From Bacteroidota bacterium (GTDB lineage: Bacteria; Bacteroidota; Bacteroidia; B-17B0; Aurantibacillaceae), in the NCBI GenBank assembly GCA_021323535.1, contig JAJONO010000001.1, positions 62,001-126,000 on the forward strand: 64,000 nt of DNA, read 5' to 3'. The notes beneath the pieces are model-generated. The model had not been told where the DNA came from. It made no database searches and saw only the letters and a program-made list of their open reading frames with translations. Both the position numbers and the translations under genes were made by a program. This document shows, in pieces, positions 34,102 to 42,096 of this stretch; the first letter of the stretch is position 1; each line of letters starts with the position of its first letter.

Positions 34102-35018
34102 TGTCTAAAATTTCACTTGTTATTCATGGAGGCGCAAGAAAAGATTCGGAATTCATTCGCGAATACCGTGACGACTACAAAGCGGCCCTCACCGAAGTTT
34201 CTCAGCTTACCTACGCCATTCTGAAAAAAGGAAAACACGCGCTCGACGCTGTTGAGGCCGCCGTTGTGTATATGGAGGATCATATTCTTTTTAACGCCGG
34301 CAGGGGATCTGCCATTAACTCGGTTGGAGAAACAGAAATGGAAGCCGCCATTATGGAAGGAAAAGAACTACGCTCGGGCGCGGTAACTCTTCTTAAGAAA
34401 GTTAAAAATCCCGTCAGCCTGGCACGGCATATTCTTGAGGATAGTAAACATATTCTTCTCGGAGCAGAAGGAGCGTTAGAGTATGCTAAATATAAAAAAG
34501 TACAACTGGAGTACGACTCGTATTTTATTACTCCGCACCAGTACGATGTTTTTATGGAGGAACGTGATTCAAAAACCGAGAAGGAAAAAGAAAATATTCT
34601 TAATCATGGAACGGTAGGAGCCGTTGCGTTTGATTCTAAAGGAAATATTGCAGCCGCCACTTCTACTGGTGGGCTTGCTTTTAACCGAAAAGGACGGGTC
34701 GGCGATGCCTGCATGATCGGGATAGGTTGTTATGCCAATAATAAAACCTGTGGAGTTTGCTCAACCGGTGATGGAGAGATCAATATAAGAAACACTTCCG
34801 CAGCATACATTTCAATGCTTCTTGAACACACCTCTCTTTCTATACAGGAGGCGTGCAACTATCTTATTCACTCCAGAAATAAGGATACAACAAGTGATAT
34901 GGGATTAATTGCCATTGATAAATCCGGTAATATCGGGATCTCGTATAATACAGAATTAATGCATCGGGCCTGGATAAGTTCTGAAAGGGGGCTACAGGTT
35001 AAAATTTACGAACCCTGA
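34101..35018 (+). CDS. iaaA: plant-type asparaginase/isoaspartyl dipeptidase
   Basis: 305 residues; an N-terminal-nucleophile hydrolase that self-cleaves before Thr171 in HGTVGAVAF. Family motifs: VIHGGA at the N-terminus, NAGRGSAIN, STGGLAFNRKGRVGDA (substrate Arg and Asp kept) and STGDGE. The last differs from the usual CTGHGE/CTGTGE, and MIGIGC replaces PIIGAG, so the substrate pocket diverges from the other IaaA at 40060-41001. It should hydrolyse beta-Asp-Arg to Asp and Arg, or a variant dipeptide made by the first CphA. It overlaps cphB by 1 nt. Confidence 0.9.
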   Translation: MSKISLVIHGGARKDSEFIREYRDDYKAALTEVSQLTYAILKKGKHALDAVEAAVVYMEDHILFNAGRGSAINSVGETEMEAAIMEGKELRSGAVTLLKKVKNPVSLARHILEDSKHILLGAEGALEYAKYKKVQLEYDSYFITPHQYDVFMEERDSKTEKEKENILNHGTVGAVAFDSKGNIAAATSTGGLAFNRKGRVGDACMIGIGCYANNKTCGVCSTGDGEINIRNTSAAYISMLLEHTSLSIQEACNYLIHSRNKDTTSDMGLIAIDKSGNIGISYNTELMHRAWISSERGLQVKIYEP

Positions 35019-35052
35019 GGCACATTTTTTGGCTTGATCTTTAAGTCTTAAT

Positions 35053-36099
35053 ATGAATTACGATACTAAAAAACTGGTTCTTGCAATCGGGAGCATTGTT
35101 GGTATGGTCATTATCTACCAGCTTGTATTTTTTATTCTTAAAAGATGGTCGCGTAAACAAAAAAGAATTATTCCCGAATTACTTAACGAGCATATTTATT
35201 TTCCCGGACTATTCTTCGTTCTTGTTGTAGCGCTTTTCTTTGTGCTTCTGTTACTGGAAGAGTATGTTAATCTGAAATTTTTCAGGGTGGCCCGTCATAT
35301 ACTTACTATATCAGGAATTATAACCTCGGGGATCCTTGTCATTAAAACAATAACCGTATTCAGGGAAATCACATTCAATCAATACAAGGTCCGCAATCCG
35401 CTCGATTACTCTTTAAGAAAAACAAAAACAAAGTTTCAGCTTATACAGCGCATCTTAAATTTCTTAATTGTATTTGCAATGTTCGCCATTATCTTAATGA
35501 CATTTGACAGCATCAGGCAGATAGGTGGAACGCTTCTCGCCTCTGCCGGCGTTGTGGGACTTGTAATAGGTTTTGCCGCACAAAAAAGTCTGGGTACTTT
35601 ATTCGCCGGAATTCAAATCGCTATTTCGCAGCCAATACGTATTGATGATGTTGTAGTTGTAGAAGAACAATTCGGAACCATTGGCGAAATTACGCTTACA
35701 TATGTTATCGTTAATTCATGGGATGGACGAAGACTGGTTGTGCCAATCAGTTATTTTCTTGAAAAACCTTTCGAGAACTGGACAAGGGTATCTCCCGAAA
35801 TTGTAGCTAAAGTTAAAATACATGCCGATTATACCTTACCCATTGAAGAAATAAGACAGGAATTTAAAAAGTGGATCGAAACATCAGAGTTGTGGGATAA
35901 ACGTCGTTGTAATTTTCTTGTAACGGGCGCCAACGATAAAACAATTGAAGTACGTGGAACAGCAACTGCAAGAAATTCGGACGACGCGTATGATCTTGAA
36001 TGTATTATCAGGGAAAAACTGATCACCTATATCAGGGAGCACCATCCAACCTGTTTACCAACTACGCGGATCTCAAAAATAGAATCGCCTAAAACATAA
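35053..36099 (+). CDS. MscS-type mechanosensitive ion channel
   Basis: 348 residues: three or four membrane helices (about 7-30, 53-75, 80-105, 135-160), then the pore-lining helix and MscS core (GVVGLVIGFAAQKSLGTLFAGIQIAISQPIRIDD) and a cytoplasmic beta domain. Pore Gly/Ala packing residues are present. MscS channels release solutes on hypo-osmotic shock. It follows iaaA by 34 nt, the fourth gene of the cyanophycin operon, which suggests protection when polymer breakdown releases osmolytes. That role is inference. Confidence 0.9.
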   Translation: MNYDTKKLVLAIGSIVGMVIIYQLVFFILKRWSRKQKRIIPELLNEHIYFPGLFFVLVVALFFVLLLLEEYVNLKFFRVARHILTISGIITSGILVIKTITVFREITFNQYKVRNPLDYSLRKTKTKFQLIQRILNFLIVFAMFAIILMTFDSIRQIGGTLLASAGVVGLVIGFAAQKSLGTLFAGIQIAISQPIRIDDVVVVEEQFGTIGEITLTYVIVNSWDGRRLVVPISYFLEKPFENWTRVSPEIVAKVKIHADYTLPIEEIRQEFKKWIETSELWDKRRCNFLVTGANDKTIEVRGTATARNSDDAYDLECIIREKLITYIREHHPTCLPTTRISKIESPKT

Positions 36100-36356
36100 A
36101 AGGTGGTGCATATTACACAAACTGCGTAAAACTGTCACGTGAGGCTCCTTGTTCTGAGATTTTTTAACATATTCATAGCTGGCACGCTTCTTTTATCTAT
36201 AAAATCGAAACTATCTATAATTTATTTTGTAGCGGTTGTTAAAACGTACAATTAACTATGTTTACATGTTTAATTCTACGTACCATCAAAACTATTTGAG
36301 GTTTATCTAATTAAAAAAGTTGGCCGGTTCATTGTTCTAATAAAGAGCCGGCACAC

Positions 36357-36396
36357 AAAAACCGCCGAACTTTTGAATAAAAAGCCGGCGGTTTTT
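36357..36396 (+). terminator. intrinsic terminator of the first cyanophycin operon
   Basis: AAAAACCGCCG (36357-36367) pairs with CGGCGGTTTTT (36386-36396), with a 5-T end. Perfect 11-bp stem with an 18-nt loop. It lies about 260 nt after mscS. Confidence 0.75.
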
Positions 36397-36412
36397 CGTT
36401 TACCATCCTCAC

Positions 36413-36429
36413 TTCTACACTGTGTAGAA
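36413..36429. promoter_or_regulatory. palindrome upstream of the second cphA
   Basis: TTCTACA-CTG-TGTAGAA: 7-bp perfect arms with a 3-bp spacer, about 92 bp before the cphA ATG at 36521. A possible operator for the second module. It is not present before the first cphA. Confidence 0.45.
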
Positions 36430-36520
36430 AATAATCTCGGTCATGCTATTTTGCTAAAACTGATTTTCAGTGATTTAGACTTGGTACAGTTTTTAATACT
36501 CATCATTAAATTCTCTTTCT

Positions 36521-39175
36521 ATGAAGATCATAAGTATTAAAGTGATGAGAGGGCCGAACTACTGGTCGAACTACCGCAAAAATATTATAGTAATGAAGCT
36601 CGATATCGGAGAGCTTGAACAATATCCGACCAATAAGATCGAAGGGTTTTCCGCTCGTCTTGAAAAACTTATCCCATCTATGTACACACACCGCTGTTCC
36701 GAAAGTCATGACGGTGGTTTTTTTGAAAGAGTAAAAGAAGGAACCTGGATGGGGCACGTGATAGAACACATTGCCCTCGAAATACAAACTCTCGCGGGAA
36801 TGGATGTAGGATACGGACGCACGCGTTCCGATAAAAAAGAAGGTGTGTACAATGTTGTATTCTCTTACATTCTTGAGCGCGCCGGACTTTACGCGGCAAA
36901 AGCGGCAATAAGAGTTGCCGAAGCATTGATTGAAGGCAAGGAATACAACATTACCGAAGACATTGAGGCTCTCAAGAAAATAAAAGCAAGCGATGCCTTT
37001 GGCCCAAGCACACAATCTATTATTGACGAAGCCGTAAAAAAAGGAATTCCTTATAAAAGATTAAACAATAGCTCTTTTGTTTTATTGGGACATGGTATTC
37101 ACCAGAAGAAGATCCGCGCCACCATGACAAGCAACACCAGCGCCATGGGAGTTGAAATGGCCTGTGATAAAAATGAAACCAAAGAAACACTGAGATGTGC
37201 CCACATACCAACACCGGCATCGGTGCTCATTGAAAATAAAAAAGAACTTAACGAAGCTATTAAAGATATTGGATATCCGATTGTGATAAAACCTATTAAT
37301 GGAAATCACGGAAGAGGAATCACCACCAATATCAGATCGCTTGAAGAAGCGAAAACAGCATTCGCAATTGCAAAGGAAATTTCGGATGAAATACTTGTAG
37401 AAAAATTTGTAGAAGGATACGACTTCCGTTTTCTGCTCATCAATTTTAAACTGGTTGCTGTTGCAAAACGCACACCGGCAATGGTAACCGGTAATGGAAA
37501 AATGACCATACAGCAACTCATCGATGAAACCAATAAAGATCCCAACCGGGGGGATGGACATGAAAAAATTCTTACAAAGATCAAAGTGGATAAAATCACC
37601 CAGGAAATTCTTGTGAAAAAAAATTACACGCTGGATTCCGTTCTGGAAAAAGATGAGACCCTGTTTCTAAAAGACACAGCCAACATTAGCACCGGAGGAA
37701 CTTCCACCGACGTAACTGACCGCGTTCATCCTGCAAACATTATTATGGCCGAGCGTATTGCAAGGCTTCTTAACCTGGATATTTGCGGTATTGACATTGT
37801 TGCCAATTCCGTTGAAACTCCAATCACAGAAAAAAACGGAGGCGTACTCGAAGTAAATGCCTGCCCTGGTTTCAGAATGCACCTCTTCCCTTCACATGGA
37901 AATCCTGTAAATGTGGCCAAACATGTAGTGGATATGCTTTACCCGAAAGGTTCCGAATTCCGTATACCCGTGGTAGCTGTAACAGGCACCAACGGAAAAA
38001 CTACCACTACGCGTTTAATTGCTCATCTTGCAAAAGAGGCCGGACATAAAGTAGGTTACACAACAACTGATGGAATTTATATTCAGGATCAGATCATTCA
38101 TTACGGTGACTGCACCGGACCAAACAGCTCACAAACTATATTGCACGACCCAATGGTTGACTTCGCTGTACTGGAATGCGCTCGCGGCGGTATTCTCCGT
38201 TCGGGTTTAGGATTCGACAATTGCGACATCAGTGTTATTACCAATATTTCGGAAGATCATTTATCACTTGACGGCATCGACTCCATAAGAGAAATGGCTA
38301 TTGTGAAATCAGTGGTGGCACACAGTACGTTTAAACATGGCTATTCAATTCTGAACGCCGATGATGATACGGTATATGAAATTTCAAGGGACCTTCATTG
38401 TAATATTGCCTTATTCAGTGTAGAAGAAAATAACCCGAGGATCATGGAGCATTGCGAAAAAGGAGGAATCGCGATTAGCATTGAAAATGATTTTATTGTC
38501 ATTCATTCGGGACAGACTAAAATTCCTGTTGAAAAAATTAACGACGTACCTTTAAGTTTTGATGGCAGAGCCGGTTTCATGATCAAAAATATTTTACCGG
38601 CGGTTTTAGCGGCTTACCTGAAAAATGTAAGCATCAATACCATTCGCATGGGGTTACGCACTTTTATTCCCTCTCCGAAATTTACTCCAGGCAGAATGAA
38701 CATATTTAATTTCAGAAATTTTGATGTCATGATCGATTATGCTCATAACAGCGGTGGACTTATGGAGTTGAAAAAATTTATGGATAAAACCAGTGCGCCG
38801 CATAAGGTGGGAATAATCGCTGCTGTTGGCGACAGGAGAGAAGAAGACATCAGGAACATCGGAGCTTTCTCTGCACAGATGTTTGATGAACTCATTATCC
38901 GACATGACGAAGATCTGAGGGGAAGAACACGTGAAGAGCTCAATGAATTACTTATAGAAGGAATCAAAAAACAAAACCCGGATATTCCTATTAAAATAAT
39001 TTCAGATGAACAGGATGCCATAACTCACGCTATGCAAAACGCAAAGCAGGGAGCCTTTATTACCGTATTTACGGATTCTGTTATGGAAAGCATTGAGTTT
39101 TTAACCACTGCCCAGCAAAAAGAAGAAATGCAGTATTCAACTTCTCCCAAACAAATATTACTTAAGGCATCATAA
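36521..39175 (+). CDS. cphA: cyanophycin synthetase, canonical type
   Basis: 884 residues, second CphA and close to textbook. N domain (1-160) with RGPNYWS, GTWMGHVIEHIALEIQTLAG (HVIEH at 79-83, a zinc-type H-x-x-E-H motif proposed to make primers); ATP-grasp (about 200-470) with KPINGNHGRGIT and VLEVNACPGFRMH; Mur ligase (about 485-880) with GTNGKTTTTR, GPNSSQTILHDP, TPGRMNIF and IDYAHN. Aligned over its whole length with the first CphA, but with the N domain intact. cphB begins 9 nt later. Confidence 0.96.
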   Translation: MKIISIKVMRGPNYWSNYRKNIIVMKLDIGELEQYPTNKIEGFSARLEKLIPSMYTHRCSESHDGGFFERVKEGTWMGHVIEHIALEIQTLAGMDVGYGRTRSDKKEGVYNVVFSYILERAGLYAAKAAIRVAEALIEGKEYNITEDIEALKKIKASDAFGPSTQSIIDEAVKKGIPYKRLNNSSFVLLGHGIHQKKIRATMTSNTSAMGVEMACDKNETKETLRCAHIPTPASVLIENKKELNEAIKDIGYPIVIKPINGNHGRGITTNIRSLEEAKTAFAIAKEISDEILVEKFVEGYDFRFLLINFKLVAVAKRTPAMVTGNGKMTIQQLIDETNKDPNRGDGHEKILTKIKVDKITQEILVKKNYTLDSVLEKDETLFLKDTANISTGGTSTDVTDRVHPANIIMAERIARLLNLDICGIDIVANSVETPITEKNGGVLEVNACPGFRMHLFPSHGNPVNVAKHVVDMLYPKGSEFRIPVVAVTGTNGKTTTTRLIAHLAKEAGHKVGYTTTDGIYIQDQIIHYGDCTGPNSSQTILHDPMVDFAVLECARGGILRSGLGFDNCDISVITNISEDHLSLDGIDSIREMAIVKSVVAHSTFKHGYSILNADDDTVYEISRDLHCNIALFSVEENNPRIMEHCEKGGIAISIENDFIVIHSGQTKIPVEKINDVPLSFDGRAGFMIKNILPAVLAAYLKNVSINTIRMGLRTFIPSPKFTPGRMNIFNFRNFDVMIDYAHNSGGLMELKKFMDKTSAPHKVGIIAAVGDRREEDIRNIGAFSAQMFDELIIRHDEDLRGRTREELNELLIEGIKKQNPDIPIKIISDEQDAITHAMQNAKQGAFITVFTDSVMESIEFLTTAQQKEEMQYSTSPKQILLKAS

Positions 39176-39184
39176 TACAGAAGT

Positions 39185-40069
39185 ATGACACCAAAAGGAA
39201 AACTTTTGATCATCGGAGGCGCCGAAGATAAAGGGCCCATCAGGATAAGACCACAGATCAAATTAAAAAATAAAAGCTATGTGGACTACGAGATCCTTCA
39301 ACGACTTATTCCTGAAGCCGGATCAAAATTCAATCGTATAGAGATTATTACAACGGCTTCGCAGCAGCCTTTCAAAACGGGCAACATGTACATTCGCTCA
39401 TTTAAAAAAGCGGGATTTTTAAATGTGAATCATATGAGCATTGAAAATAAGGAGGAACTTAAAAATCCGGATCTTATTCAGAGAATTGAAAACGCAGATA
39501 CCGTTTTTTTTAGCGGCGGTGATCAGTTCAGGTTATCCACCATTCTTGGCGGTTCTGAATTAATGGAGGTGATCAGAAGAAGATATTTTGAAGATGAACA
39601 TTTTTTACTGGCAGGTACGAGCGCTGGCGCCATGGCTATGGGACATCTTATGATCTATCATGCCGAAAATAATGAAGCCATGTTAAAGGGTCACGTTAAA
39701 ATCACGAACGGACTCGAGATAATGGACAATGCCATGGTAGATACACATTTTGTAAAACGCGGACGTTTTGGAAGACTCGCCCAGGCTATTATCATGAATC
39801 CTGATTGTCTTGGTATTGGCCTTGGTGAAGACACTGCTTTATTAATCACCAATGGAAATGAAGCAGTTTGCATGGGCTCGGGAATGGTTGTTATCATCGA
39901 CGGTTCACAGATCTGTTATAACAACCTGCAAGAAGTGGAAGAGGATTTTCCTTTATGCGTAGAAGGCTTGCGCGTTCATCTTCTTGTAAGAAACAATGGC
40001 TATCTTCTTCATGAAAAACAATTCATTCCTAAAGCCACAAAGGTTTTAAAGGAAGAGGGTCATTTATAA
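39185..40069 (+). CDS. cphB: cyanophycinase, second copy
   Basis: 294 residues, a full-length paralog of the cyanophycinase at 33214-34101: LLIIGGAEDKGP, FFSGGDQFRLSTILGG, AGTSAGAMAMG (nucleophile Ser near 145) and MVDTHFVKRGRFGRLAQAI. Intracellular serine exopeptidase of the cyanophycin pathway. It follows cphA by 9 nt, so the second module is a two-gene operon on this strand. Its last 10 nt overlap the convergent iaaA gene. Confidence 0.94.
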   Translation: MTPKGKLLIIGGAEDKGPIRIRPQIKLKNKSYVDYEILQRLIPEAGSKFNRIEIITTASQQPFKTGNMYIRSFKKAGFLNVNHMSIENKEELKNPDLIQRIENADTVFFSGGDQFRLSTILGGSELMEVIRRRYFEDEHFLLAGTSAGAMAMGHLMIYHAENNEAMLKGHVKITNGLEIMDNAMVDTHFVKRGRFGRLAQAIIMNPDCLGIGLGEDTALLITNGNEAVCMGSGMVVIIDGSQICYNNLQEVEEDFPLCVEGLRVHLLVRNNGYLLHEKQFIPKATKVLKEEGHL

Positions 40070-41001
40070 ATCCCTATTATCAATTCACTGTCGCTTGCTT
40101 TACCGGCACGGTACATTCCTTCGGTATTGAATAACATTTCAATATTTCCATTCGGATCCACTGCAATTAATCCACCTTCGCCCCCCATTTCAGCCAGTTT
40201 TTTATGTACAACAAATGTACAGGCTTCTTTTAATGTCAGTCCTTTATATTCTATCAGGCAGGAGATGTCGTACGCCACAACAGCTCTCATAAAATACTCG
40301 CCATGTCCTGTACAGGATACGGCACATGTTTTATTGTTTGCATAAGTTCCCGCTCCAATGATGGGGCTATCGCCTATCCTGCCATGCTGTTTATTTGTCA
40401 TTCCCCCGGTGGATGTGGCGGCAGCAAGATTACCATAAGCATCAAGGGCCACAGCTCCTACGGTCCCGAATTTTTTATTGTCAGCATTTTTTACACTCGT
40501 ATGATCAAGAATGATGACATCATTTTCTCTTGCTTTCTGCAACTGATCATATCGGTATTGCACAAAAAAATAATCATCTGACTCAAGCGGGATCCCCATT
40601 TTTTTTGCAAAATCAACTGCGCCTCCTCCTGAAAGGAAGACATGTTCGCTGTTTTCCATAACGGTGCGTGCCAGCGTAATTGGATTTTTTACATTATAAA
40701 CACCACTTATAGCGCCAGCCATAAGGCTTTTTCCTTCCATGATAGAAGCATCCATTTCGTTACGTCCCTCATGAGTAAACACAGAGCCTTTTCCTGCGTT
40801 AAAGAGCGGGGTATCTTCAAGCTGACGTACCACCGCTTCAACGGCGTCAATAGCAAGGCCCTTATCCAGAAGGATTTTATCCCCAACAAGCAGGGCGTCT
40901 TTCAGAGCTCCCGCATATTGAGCTTCTTTGGCTTCACTCATCTGCGAGCGAAGGATGGTTCCTGCTCCACCATGAATCGCTATTGCTGTTTTGGTTGTCA
41001 T
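40060..41001 (-). CDS. iaaA: plant-type asparaginase/isoaspartyl dipeptidase, canonical type
   Basis: 313 residues; Ntn hydrolase with the autocleavage site before Thr180 in FGTVGAVAL. Motifs: AIHGGAGTI, NAGKGSVFT, STGGMTNKQHGRIGDSPIIGAG and SCTGHGEYFMR, all standard, unlike the paralog at 34101-35018. It splits beta-Asp-Arg from CphB. It is transcribed toward cphB and overlaps it by 10 nt, unlike the first module in which iaaA is co-directional. Its -7 box TATCTTTG lies 8 nt before the ATG. Confidence 0.94.
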   Translation of the reverse strand: MTTKTAIAIHGGAGTILRSQMSEAKEAQYAGALKDALLVGDKILLDKGLAIDAVEAVVRQLEDTPLFNAGKGSVFTHEGRNEMDASIMEGKSLMAGAISGVYNVKNPITLARTVMENSEHVFLSGGGAVDFAKKMGIPLESDDYFFVQYRYDQLQKARENDVIILDHTSVKNADNKKFGTVGAVALDAYGNLAAATSTGGMTNKQHGRIGDSPIIGAGTYANNKTCAVSCTGHGEYFMRAVVAYDISCLIEYKGLTLKEACTFVVHKKLAEMGGEGGLIAVDPNGNIEMLFNTEGMYRAGKASDSELIIGIYK

Positions 41002-41008
41002 ATAAATG

Positions 41009-41016
41009 CAAAGATA
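41009..41016 (-). promoter_or_regulatory. -7 element of the second iaaA
   Basis: TATCTTTG on the minus strand, last base 8 nt before the ATG at 41001. Exact match to TAnnTTTG; -33 element not clear. Confidence 0.5.
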
Positions 41017-41022
41017 ATAATA

Positions 41023-41391
41023 CTATGAATTTCTTTCTCTTACAAAGTAAAAGACCCACAGTAAAATAAAAATAAGTTGTATCAATCCGTCAATAAGATA
41101 TATGTCTGAAATAATTCCTTTAAAATTGTAATAAACATCTATAAAAAGCAGGGCGCCAGCTACACTTGTGACTAAGACCCTTATCGATGTTGTAAGTTGT
41201 TTTTCCCTGGCTGAAATAAGATACGTGATGCCAACAGTTGTAAGAAGAAGGCTTACGGTTTTTACAAGCCAGATATCTGTCTTGGGCCCTGATACGATCT
41301 CAAAACTGCGGATATCCACAATGGGCCATAGGCCTGTCATCACATAATATAAACCCTGAAGCAGGAGGATATATTGAACAAATTTAGGCAT
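41023..41391 (-). CDS. small four-helix membrane protein
   Basis: 122 residues with four predicted membrane helices and short loops (YILLLQGLYYVMTGLWPIV, VSLLLTTVGITYLI, VLVTSVAGALLFIDVYY, GLIQLIFILLWVFYFV). Function unknown; it resembles small uncharacterised membrane proteins of Bacteroidota. It lies 22 nt upstream of iaaA on the same strand, so the two may share a transcript. Confidence 0.65.
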   Translation of the reverse strand: MPKFVQYILLLQGLYYVMTGLWPIVDIRSFEIVSGPKTDIWLVKTVSLLLTTVGITYLISAREKQLTTSIRVLVTSVAGALLFIDVYYNFKGIISDIYLIDGLIQLIFILLWVFYFVRERNS

Positions 41392-41417
41392 GATCTTTTC
41401 TTAAAAGTTAAATCTTT

Positions 41418-42096
41418 ATGCCAGTAAGCAACTCAGGGAAAAAACATTCTTTCATCTACAAAAATTCTTTGTCCCTGTTCTTCCTGTTACTGTTTCTGCC
41501 TATCGCTGGCAGGACAAATCTTTTACGGCCACAGAGAACACAATGAATTTTTGAGCGACTATAACGTTCCTGCTCAAACCATGAAGGAATACCTGGCGAG
41601 TGGACATTTTCTGCAGGCCACCTTCGAAAACTGGGAAAGTGAATTCTTTCAGATGGCGTTGTTTGTTGTTTTCACCGCCTGCCTGAAGCAAAAGGGATCC
41701 TCCGAATCTAATCCCATTGAGGAGACGGACGCGGAAGACGAATGCGAAGCCAAAGAAGACTCACCCCCTGCGGTTAAAAAAGGAGGAATTTACCTCACGT
41801 TCTATAAATATTCTTTATCCATCGTTCTTTCTTTTCTTTTTATAATTTCCTTTGTTCTACATTGGTACGGCAGTTGGATCGATTTCAATGAAAAACAATT
41901 TCTGGAAGGAAAGATCCGAAAAACATTTACAGTGTTTATCTCCAACGACAAATTCTGGTTCGAATCTTTTCAAAACTGGCAAAGTGAATTCTTATCCGTA
42001 TTGGCAATTGTGTTTTTATCCATCTATCTCAGGCAGGTTGGTTCTTCCCAATCTAAACCTGTTAATGCACCGCATAAACAAACAGGACCAGATTAA
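41418..42096 (+). pseudogene. DUF6766-type membrane protein gene with a frameshift
   Basis: The family normally begins with a short N-terminal helix, then a tandem pair of units with NWESEF/NWQSEF. Here ATG 41418 opens a frame encoding SFIYKNSLSLFFLLLFLPIAG, but it stops at 41546. The rest continues one frame over as AGQIFYGHREHNEFLSDYNV to the stop at 42096. Removing one base near 41495-41512 (for example a G of GGC) joins them. The product would have two related halves (ENWESEFFQM and QNWQSEFLSV) and two helices. Either a real mutation or an assembly error. The stop overlaps the convergent HTTM gene. Confidence 0.75.

Larger units (their letters stand above)
36100..36520. other. 421-bp gap between the two cyanophycin modules
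   Basis: No gene is visible. It contains two hairpins (36323-36352 with one mismatch; 36357-36396 perfect) and a 17-bp palindrome (36413-36429). The last 90 bp should hold the promoter of the second cphA; no clear TAnnTTTG box was found. Confidence 0.6.

Noticed and set aside
36506..37015. Minus-strand open frame opposite the start of the second cphA
   Set aside because: Shadow of the strongly conserved cphA frame.
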